Of a stretch of 64,000 bases of DNA, positions 58,496-64,000 are shown in pieces (the first letter of the stretch is position 1; each line of letters opens with the position of its first letter). The translations under genes and the position numbers were made by a program. The notes under the pieces are model-generated. The model ran no database searches and was not told the origin of the DNA. It saw nothing but the letters and a program-made list of their open reading frames with translations. This stretch comes from Clostridiales bacterium (GTDB lineage: Bacteria; Bacillota; Clostridia; Oscillospirales; Oscillospiraceae), in assembly GCA_004557655.1 (NCBI GenBank), contig SFGJ01000005.1:30570-94569 (forward strand), written 5' to 3'.

Positions 58496-59355
58496 TATGT
58501 TTCGATTTTTTTTGCCTCAAACAGTATGTTCCGGTCTGCCTCCGTGTCAATGCCCGGCACGGTGCCGTGGTGGTCATACTGCCACAGGGCAGCGTGATAG
58601 TAAAAGGTGGGATGCTTGCCCGGCTCGGCCAGCCACAGGGTAAAGTCCTTGCACTGGGCCAGATCGTAGGTGTGGTAGCCCATTTGTTTGTTAAAGTAGA
58701 CGCCGGCCCTGTATCCGGCTTCCTCTATAGCCTTGCAGAACGCCGCGGCACAGGCAGTTACTATGCTGCCGTCCACCGCATTGGCGCGCCCCTCCGGATC
58801 GGTGACCGTTTCCCAATCATAGAATACGGGCAGTTCCAAAGCTCTGCCCTGCAGAAGAAGCAGCACATAGGCGGCTTCCTCCCGTGCTTCCTCCACGCTG
58901 ACGGCTTGCGAAAAGAAGTACACGCCCCGGCGCAGTCCGGCCTCGCCGGATCCGTCGTAGTTCACTTCAAAGCAGTTGTCCGGCCGCAGCTCACCGATGC
59001 CATAGCTGCGGTAGCCGCAGCGGATCACGGCAAAGTCAATGCCGCTGTCGGCCACCTCCTGCCAGCGGATTTCATTTTGCCAATCGGATACATCCACACC
59101 CTGACAGGCGGTGTATTCCATGCCGGTGTAGGTGATGGCGTTATCCCGGTGCGTGAACTCGCTGCGCCTGAGGGTGCTGGCCGGCAGACCGGGAATAGGT
59201 TCGATCCGGATGGTGCCGTGACCGTCATTTACCGCAACGGTGTTGTCCTTCGGTTCATTCATGGGGTGCGGCAGCAAAAAAGCAATTGATGCGCTCAAAA
59301 GCACAAGAAATACAAGACACAGGCGCAGGATCCTCTTTTTCCGTTTTTCCGACAT
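58495..59355 (-). CDS. Glycoside hydrolase family 25 lysozyme-like, membrane-anchored
   Basis: A 286-residue muramidase. Residues 1-30 are a basic start and hydrophobic helix (KKRILRLCLVFLVLLSASIAFLL), a signal anchor without an obvious cleavage site. The GH25 domain spans about 82-286: QGVDVSDWQNEIRWQEVADSG, FAVIRCGYRSYG, FFSQAVSVEEAREEAAYVL, PVFYDWETVTD (the catalytic Asp-Glu), and LWQYDHHGTVPGIDTEADRNIL near the end. ATG 59355 is preceded by GGGAGGTGTCG. It probably cuts the glycan chain of the cell's own wall during growth or division. Confidence 0.9.
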   Translation of the reverse strand: MSEKRKKRILRLCLVFLVLLSASIAFLLPHPMNEPKDNTVAVNDGHGTIRIEPIPGLPASTLRRSEFTHRDNAITYTGMEYTACQGVDVSDWQNEIRWQEVADSGIDFAVIRCGYRSYGIGELRPDNCFEVNYDGSGEAGLRRGVYFFSQAVSVEEAREEAAYVLLLLQGRALELPVFYDWETVTDPEGRANAVDGSIVTACAAAFCKAIEEAGYRAGVYFNKQMGYHTYDLAQCKDFTLWLAEPGKHPTFYYHAALWQYDHHGTVPGIDTEADRNILFEAKKIET

Positions 59356-59591
59356 GATCCGACACCTCCCATTTTTTTCATTGTACCATATCCGGGGAGA
59401 GGAGACAAGAAAAAGGGCGAATCCCGTGGGATTAAAAGGTGTGGGAAATAATTTAACAGAACAAAAATATTCAAACCGGTTTTGTCCCAACGAAGGCGCT
59501 TCCGCATCGAGGCTGTAAAACACTGTTTTCATTGACATTTCCATCGAAAAGCGCTATGAAGGAAACAAAAAAGAAAGGTTTCGTTTCCGTC

Positions 59592-59723
59592 ATGCGAGAT
59601 GCAATTATTCAGGCATCTATCGAAAGTCTCCGGCAGGAGGGGCTGAAGTTTTCGGTGGATACATTTTTTGTTGTGAAATTTTATTGTTATATGTTGTTTT
59701 ATGTAATTTGTTGCTATTCTTAA
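59592..59723 (+). pseudogene. Truncated TetR/AcrR-family regulator (N-terminal fragment)
   Basis: MRDAIIQASIESLRQEGLKF, then SVDT, is the first helix and turn of a TetR DNA-binding domain. After SVDT the frame turns into FFVVKFYCYMLFYVICCYS and stops, with no recognition helix or ligand domain. A TTGACA -17- TATGAA promoter lies at 59533-59561. The tail and everything after it to the tRNA genes are AT-rich and non-coding, which fits deletion of the rest of the gene. Confidence 0.6.
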
Positions 59724-59727
59724 TCAC

Positions 59728-59801
59728 ATCTAACCTATAGCCTCGCCACGCAAATATCTAACCTATAGCCTCGCCACGCAAATATCTAACCTGTAGCCTC
59801 G
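59728..59801. repeat. 28-bp tandem repeat, 2.6 copies
   Basis: Two identical copies (59728-59755, 59756-59783) and a partial third with one mismatch (59784-59801). Each unit begins ATCTAACCTATAGCCTCG and ends CCACGCAAAT. There is no spacer, so it is not a CRISPR repeat. The flanking stretch 59724-60119 has no gene. Confidence 0.9.
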
Positions 59802-59848
59802 TATTTCGGCTTTTTCGGTGTGCAGGATAGATGATGAAAAAGAGTCTA

Positions 59849-59900
59849 AAAGGGATTCCTGGCCGCCGCCGGTTTTGGGGGCAAACCTCGGAATCCCTTT
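59849..59900. repeat. 11-bp inverted repeat with 30-nt loop
   Basis: AAAGGGATTCC / GGAATCCCTTT frame a GC-rich loop (GGCCGCCGCCGG). It has no T-run and lies in the gene-poor stretch next to the 28-bp repeats, so it may be the end of a small deleted element. Confidence 0.5.
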
Positions 59901-60012
59901 ATTTCAGTACATTTTAGCCCTTTTGAGAGCCGGTTCTCGTCATCAATACCACCGTCTCCACATGGATTGTGTGTGTAGGATACTATCTCTATAAACTTTT
60001 AATTTTTCCTCG

Positions 60013-60047
60013 AACCTTTTAATTATTCTATGAAAAATTAAAAGGTT
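60013..60047. repeat. 12-bp perfect inverted repeat downstream of the tRNA genes
   Basis: AACCTTTTAATT / AATTAAAAGGTT with an 11-nt loop, about 70 bp after the 3' end of the tRNA cluster as read on the minus strand. It may act as its terminator but lacks a canonical U-run. Confidence 0.5.
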
Positions 60048-60119
60048 AGGCAGAGTGGGTTCACTTTTCCCGGCGGCAGCGTTTGCACGGAAACTTGTAT
60101 CATTGCTACCGTACCTTTG

Positions 60120-60207
60120 TGGTGCGCGAGGCGGGACTTGAACCCGCACGTGCGTAATGCACACTAGAACCTGAATCTAGCGAGTCTGCCAATTCCACCA
60201 CTCGCGC
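60120..60207 (-). tRNA. tRNA-Leu (anticodon CAG)
   Basis: On the minus strand, 88 nt including an encoded CCA. Acceptor GCGCGAG/CTCGCGC, the long variable arm of class II tRNA, and T-arm TTCAAGTCCC. The anticodon stem CTAGA/TCTAG holds the loop TTCAGGT, anticodon CAG, which reads CUG codons. Identical to the next copy at 60234. Confidence 0.97.
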
Positions 60208-60233
60208 GTATGTATGCAGTTGATGAAAAGAAG

Positions 60234-60321
60234 TGGTGCGCGAGGCGGGACTTGAACCCGCACGTGCGTAATGCACACTAGAACCTGAATCTAGCGAGTC
60301 TGCCAATTCCACCACTCGCGC
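60234..60321 (-). tRNA. tRNA-Leu (anticodon CAG), second copy
   Basis: Identical over its full 88 nt to the copy at 60120-60207, with a 26-nt spacer, so it looks like a recent tandem duplication. CUG is probably the main leucine codon in this GC-rich genome, which would favour extra copies. Confidence 0.97.
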
Positions 60322-60356
60322 ATATCGGGCTTCTTTTCATGCCCTGGAAGAGAAAC

Positions 60357-60443
60357 TGGTGCGAGTGATGGGACTTGAACCCACACGTCCAATCGAACAC
60401 AAGCACCTCAAGCTTGCCTGTCTGCCTATTCCAGCACACTCGC
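60357..60443 (-). tRNA. tRNA-Leu (anticodon GAG)
   Basis: 87 nt with encoded CCA. Acceptor GCGAGTG/CACTCGC; the anticodon stem CAAGC/GCTTG holds loop TTGAGGT, anticodon GAG, for CUC and CUU codons. First gene of the minus-strand Leu cluster. Confidence 0.97.
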
Positions 60444-60570
60444 AAATGAGTCTCTCGACCGAAGACTTGATTATTATAGCATACGGAGGAAAAAAGTCAA
60501 GGGCTTTTTCAGCCAAATTCTATCTTTTTTGAAAGCTGCGGCCGCCGAAAAATCGGCGGCCGCGGGCACT

Positions 60571-61938
60571 TTATCTCTCTGCCATGGGGGTGTAGGGGCG
60601 CCGCTTTTCAATGCACTTGCAGGCAGGGCGGATGATCTTGCTGTTTTCACCCAGTTCCTCCATGCGATGCGCGCTCCAGCCTGCCATACGGGCTATGGCG
60701 AACAGGGGTGTATACAGCTCCTTGGGCAGACCCAGCATATCGTACAAAAACCCGCTGTAAAAATCTACGTTCACCGCAACGGGCTTGCCGGTGCGGGCGG
60801 TGAGCAGCTCCCGCGCTGCTTTCTCCACGGTGAGGTACATATCCATCTCCCCTGTGAGACCCTTTTCCTTGGAAATATCCTGCACGAAGCCCCTCAGGAC
60901 TTCTGCGCGGGGATCGGACAGGGAATATACGGCATGGCCCATGCCGTATATGAGGCCCAGACCGTCCATGGCCTTTTTGTCCAGCACGGATTGCAGATAG
61001 GCGCGCACCTGCGCCTCATCGGTGGGGTCGTCCACATGAGATTTCAGATCGGCCATCATCTCCACCACCTTGATATTGGCACCGCCGTGACGGGGTCCTT
61101 TCAGGGCGCACAGGGAGGCAGCCATGGCGGAATAGGTGTCCGTACCGGTGGAGGAGACCACATGGTTTGTAAAGGTGGAGTTGTTGCTGCCGTGGTCGGC
61201 GTGGAGGATCAGCGCGGCATCCAGCGCCCGGGCCTCCAGCTCCGTGAACTGCTTGTTCTCCCGCAGAAGGTAGAGGATGTTCTCCGCCATGGACAGATTT
61301 GTCTGGGGCTTGTGAAGGAACAGATCGCCTCCCTGTGTACTGCGGTAGGCCAGATAGCTGTAGATGGCAAGCTGAGGGGTGTTCACCGTCAACTGCAGGC
61401 ATTGGCGCAGAACATTGGCCATGGAAATGTCATTTGCCTTGCTGTCATAGCAGTACAGGGTCAGGAGACTCCGAGCCAGGGTATTCATCATGTCCCCGGT
61501 GGGAGCCTTCATCACCACATCCCGGACAAAATTCTTGGGCAGATGGCGGTAATCGTTGAGCATCAGGCAGAATTCGTCCAACTGCATCCGGGTGGGTAGC
61601 TGGCCAAACAGCAGCAGGTACACTGTCTCCTCAAAACAGAAGCGTTTTTCCTCCAGACTGCCTTTCACCAGATCCCGCACGTCGTACCCGCGGTAGTACA
61701 GCACACCCTCACAGGGGATGGTGTCGTTGTCATCCACAGTGTAGCCCTTGACCTCGGAGATGCGGGTGAGGCTGGCAAGCACGCCCCGGCCGTTGGCGTC
61801 ACGCAGGCCCCGCTTGACGCTGTATTTCTGGTAAAGTTCTTTGTCAATGTGGGCGTGATCCGCCCAGAGATCGGTCAGGCGCATCAGCTCCGGGGTGATG
61901 CGGCTGTACTCGGCGGCGGAGGGGGAGTTTACTGACAT
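60571..61938 (-). CDS. gltA: Citrate synthase
   Basis: A 455-residue hexameric-type citrate (or 2-methylcitrate) synthase. The active-site histidines and aspartate are in LILHADHGSNNSTF, CALKGPRHGGANIKV and IYGMGHAVYSLSDPRAEVL. TIPCEGVLYYRGYDVRDLVKG is the entry to the large domain, and VNVDFYSGFLYDMLGLP the end. No NADH-inhibition domain. It condenses acetyl-CoA with oxaloacetate; the flanks hold no other TCA genes. ATG 61938 follows AAGGAAGGATTGCT. Confidence 0.95.
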   Translation of the reverse strand: MSVNSPSAAEYSRITPELMRLTDLWADHAHIDKELYQKYSVKRGLRDANGRGVLASLTRISEVKGYTVDDNDTIPCEGVLYYRGYDVRDLVKGSLEEKRFCFEETVYLLLFGQLPTRMQLDEFCLMLNDYRHLPKNFVRDVVMKAPTGDMMNTLARSLLTLYCYDSKANDISMANVLRQCLQLTVNTPQLAIYSYLAYRSTQGGDLFLHKPQTNLSMAENILYLLRENKQFTELEARALDAALILHADHGSNNSTFTNHVVSSTGTDTYSAMAASLCALKGPRHGGANIKVVEMMADLKSHVDDPTDEAQVRAYLQSVLDKKAMDGLGLIYGMGHAVYSLSDPRAEVLRGFVQDISKEKGLTGEMDMYLTVEKAARELLTARTGKPVAVNVDFYSGFLYDMLGLPKELYTPLFAIARMAGWSAHRMEELGENSKIIRPACKCIEKRRPYTPMAER

Positions 61939-61968
61939 AGCAATCCTTCCTTTCTTATCCTAAATGCA

Positions 61969-61997
61969 ATATTAACACATCCGACTTGCATTTACAA
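61969..61997 (-). promoter_or_regulatory. Promoter of citrate synthase
   Basis: Minus strand TTGTAA, 17-bp spacer, TAATAT. Confidence 0.7.
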
Positions 61998-62087
61998 GGG
62001 GTAAAATAAGATAAAATACGCTAAAAATGAAAGAAGCAATTTGTTAATTTGCAAAAGCCCAAAAAGTGAGGAAACTATTGCGTTTAA

Positions 62088-63293
62088 CGGAAAGTTAAGG
62101 CTGCCGGCCATGAGAACGAAGCCGTCCTCTGGGAGCCGGGCTGCACCTATGAGCTCCAGCCCATCGTCATCAAGAACGCAGGCAACCTGGCGCTGAAGTA
62201 CAAGATCGTCATCAGCGGCATTCAGGGCGACGCCGCGCTGAACAACGCTATTGAGTGGACGATCACCAATACATCAGCGGTTACGGCTTTGGACGCAGAT
62301 CATGCACTGGCAGCAGGGGTATCCGACACCCTGACCATCAAGGGTCACATGAGGGAAGACGCAGGTAACGAGTATCAGGGTCTGTCCATTGACGGAATCG
62401 GTATTACCGTCGTGGCCACGCAGTATACTTACGAGAGTGACAGCAACAACAACCAGTACGATGTAAATGCGGAGTATCCGGTCATAAGCAATGCCGATTT
62501 TGCGGATGCTATCGAGAATGCCGACGCTGGGAGCGTTGTTGATCTGGCGTCCGGAACTTTTCAGCTGCCGAGTAATTCGATTCCGGCAGGAGTAACGATC
62601 ACAGGTGCGGGCAAGGAAAACAGTGTTCTGCAAGTCAACAAAAGTAGTATTACTTCTAATGATGTAACGATTAAAAACATTGCTATCCAAGGCAGTGGTG
62701 CAAGCGGAACTTCGGGTTCCCTGAACATCAGCGGCAACAACACTACCATCGAGAATGTGAACTATAAAGGCCAAGCGGGTAAAATTGCCATTACCGTATC
62801 CACAGGAGACAGTAATAGCGGCACCGTGATTAAAGACACCAAAATCACCAACGCTTTCCGCGGCATTCAGTTTTGGAGACTTTCCGGTAATAGTGTGATT
62901 GATAACTGTGTTCTCGATATTTCCGGCTATACATTTAACATTGATGCGGTTGCACCCAATTCTACGCTTACTGTTAAGGATTCCACACTCAACGGCTGGA
63001 CTTCTTACACCAGCGGAATTGAGCTTGTCACCTTTGATAACTGCAAATTTGGCCTGCACACCTATGAATATCTCCGCCCCTACTCCAATACGGTACTGAC
63101 AGACTGTGAGTTTACCTCCGCGGGCTATCAGCTCAATGCTGGGGGCTCGGACGCATATACCATCACGCTGAATAACTGCACCAAGAACGGCACCGCCATA
63201 ACAGCAGGTAATGTTGTTTCGCTTTTGCTTGATACTGAGGGATGGAACAGCAATGTAACATTAATTGTAAACGGTGTTACTGTAACGGTATAA
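62088..63293 (+). pseudogene. 5'-truncated TasA/CalY-like surface protein joined to a beta-helix domain
   Basis: The open frame begins after a stop at 62085 with no start codon or ribosome site. Its first residues KAAGHENEAVLWEPGCTYEL and the following VIKNAGNLALKYKIVISGI are the middle of the TasA/CalY (camelysin) fold, so the signal peptide and first strand are missing. From about codon 120 it turns into right-handed beta-helix repeats (ITGAGKENSVLQVNKSSIT, TLTVKDSTLNG, TITLNNCTKNGT) to a stop with no anchor. Local GC looks lower than in neighbouring genes. A TTG at 62289 could still start the beta-helix part. Confidence 0.65.
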
Positions 63294-63340
63294 AATTATA
63301 TTTTTAAAAACTTATGCCCCATAATCTATAAAAAAGATGA

Positions 63341-63381
63341 CCCCCTCGGGGCACCCTCCGTAAGGAAGGTGCCCCGGGGCG
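63341..63381. repeat. Strong GC-rich hairpin after the truncated surface gene
   Basis: CCCCTCGGGGCACC pairs with GGTGCCCCGGGG around a 13-nt loop. It lacks a T-run. It may terminate transcription or mark an element end. Confidence 0.6.
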
Positions 63382-63410
63382 GCTCTTGTATCTCAGGTTA
63401 ATAAGTTTTC

Positions 63411-63449
63411 GGAAACGGTGTAACCCTTGTGGTTACGCCGTTTTCTCTT
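63411..63449 (-). terminator. Terminator-like hairpin at the recombinase 3' end
   Basis: GAAAACGGCGTAACC / GGTTACACCGTTTCC on the minus strand spans the stop codon of the recombinase. Confidence 0.6.
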
Positions 63450-64000
63450 TGTTGCGCTCGGTGAGGTGCCGCTGGAAGGCTTCTTCCATCTCCTCTGGTG
63501 TCAGTTCGTGGAGAATGCCCACGCCGCTGTAATAGATGTCCAGAAGCTGTACTCGCTTGCCGTCAAGGTATCTGGGCGCATACACCACGATTCTGTCCAC
63601 GAACTCGTGGATCAGCTCCGGAGTCAGCGCTTTCAGCTCCGTGATCTGTTTGACTTTCTGGATGAACCGCTGCAAGCTCTCGGTCTTATCCGTTTCGGTT
63701 TCCAGATACGCCTGTATCTCCGGGACAGCGGCTTTCAGCGTTTTTTGCTCCTCCTCGTAAGACAGGGACAAGGTGGCGTAGCGCTCGTCAGACAGCTTTC
63801 CGCTGGCGTTATCCTCGTAGATTTTTTGAATCAGAGCGTCAATCTCCGCAATGCGTTTCTTCGCCTTGCTCAACTCCCGGCGCCTGGCGGCAAGCTGCTT
63901 TTTCTTGTCCTCCGTGTAGCAATCCATCTGCTTGCGGGCAAATTCTTTTTCAAATGCCTGTACATTCAGCAGGATACGCTGCATACTCTCCAGAACGATT
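63433..64000 (-). CDS. Large serine recombinase, C-terminal part (partial)
   Basis: About 189 codons are visible; the frame runs off the right edge without a start. The sequence is coiled-coil rich (FEKEFARKQMDCYTEDKKKQLAARRRELSKAKKRIAEIDALIQKI is positions about 15-58 of the visible part). It then has ELTPELIHEFVDRIVVYAP-like text and YLDGKRVQLLDIYYSGVGI, the DUF4368 C-terminal domain found in large serine site-specific recombinases of conjugative and mobilisable elements. The catalytic serine domain lies outside the window. It suggests an integrated element that extends rightward. Confidence 0.85.
   Translation of the reverse strand, partial: IVLESMQRILLNVQAFEKEFARKQMDCYTEDKKKQLAARRRELSKAKKRIAEIDALIQKIYEDNASGKLSDERYATLSLSYEEEQKTLKAAVPEIQAYLETETDKTESLQRFIQKVKQITELKALTPELIHEFVDRIVVYAPRYLDGKRVQLLDIYYSGVGILHELTPEEMEEAFQRHLTERNKEKTA

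Noticed and set aside
59728..59801. CRISPR array
   Set aside because: The 28-bp units are directly adjacent without spacers and there are no cas genes nearby.
60106..60315. Small protein with repeated MVELADSLDSGSS text
   Set aside because: It is a translation of the two tRNA-Leu genes, a well-known annotation artefact.
63294..63432. A further small gene after the truncated surface gene
   Set aside because: Only hairpins are present and no frame with a start and ribosome site was found.

Overview
The window reads as chromosomal DNA of a Gram-positive anaerobic gut Firmicute, most likely Oscillospiraceae (Oscillibacter/Dysosmobacter-like). The clues are PolC, IreB, YlxM, a T-box, glycine riboswitches, clean TTGACA/TATAAT promoters with 17-bp spacers, strong AGGAGG ribosome sites, GC-rich third codon positions, and lipoproteins and surface proteins with a monoderm look. 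This placement is inference from gene content; no 16S gene is present.

Layout. 1-6.3 kb: end of dxr, then rseP, ispG and polC on the + strand. 6.3-8.8 kb: a minus-strand operon of an AbrB-like regulator, a PLP lyase-like protein and a DMT transporter. 8.8-15.2 kb: a beta-helix surface protein with an odd sorting signal, an unknown gene divergent from a dihydrouridine synthase, an XRE/zinc-ribbon regulator and a G5/3D cell-wall protein. 15.2-19.2 kb: translation and secretion genes rimM-trmD, ylxM-ffh, rpsP-khpA. 19.2-20.9 kb: DUF3842, an unknown gene and an ECF S-component.

21.1-36.4 kb is the metabolic core. A tandem glycine riboswitch controls a fused gcvT-SHMT gene, gcvH, gcvPA, gcvPB, lplA and lpdA. 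It is followed by 5-formyl-THF cyclo-ligase, two M16 peptidase-family genes (YfmF/YfmH), lgt, folD and fhs. Together these could cleave glycine or serine to CO2, NH3 and methylene-THF, then oxidise that to formyl-THF and formate with ATP gain; the direction of flux is inferred.

36.5-37.3 kb holds two gene remnants (an NCS2 permease N-terminus and a cell-wall sorting signal) beside a small unknown gene. 37.3-41.5 kb: ireB and a T-box controlled pheST operon, all minus. 41.5-47.8 kb: nnrD, a lipoprotein, alr, a mazF-type toxin without an adjacent antitoxin, a DEAD-box helicase and an oligopeptide-binding lipoprotein. 47.8-49.5 kb: a minus-strand HTH / ImmA-like membrane protease / two-TM protein operon. 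49.7-58.5 kb: yihY, trkA, an M29 aminopeptidase, rpe with a long structured leader, recR, apbE, a NusG-domain-II protein, a Gx/HepI-type membrane protein, an AAA+ ATPase and an orphan ABC ATPase.

The right end (58.5-64 kb) is the most disturbed part. It has a GH25 lysozyme, a truncated TetR gene, 28-bp tandem repeats, three tRNA-Leu genes (two identical), citrate synthase, a 5'-truncated TasA/CalY-like beta-helix gene of lower GC, and the C-terminal part of a large serine recombinase running off the edge, which suggests the border of an integrated element. No CRISPR array, rRNA or complete insertion sequence was seen.
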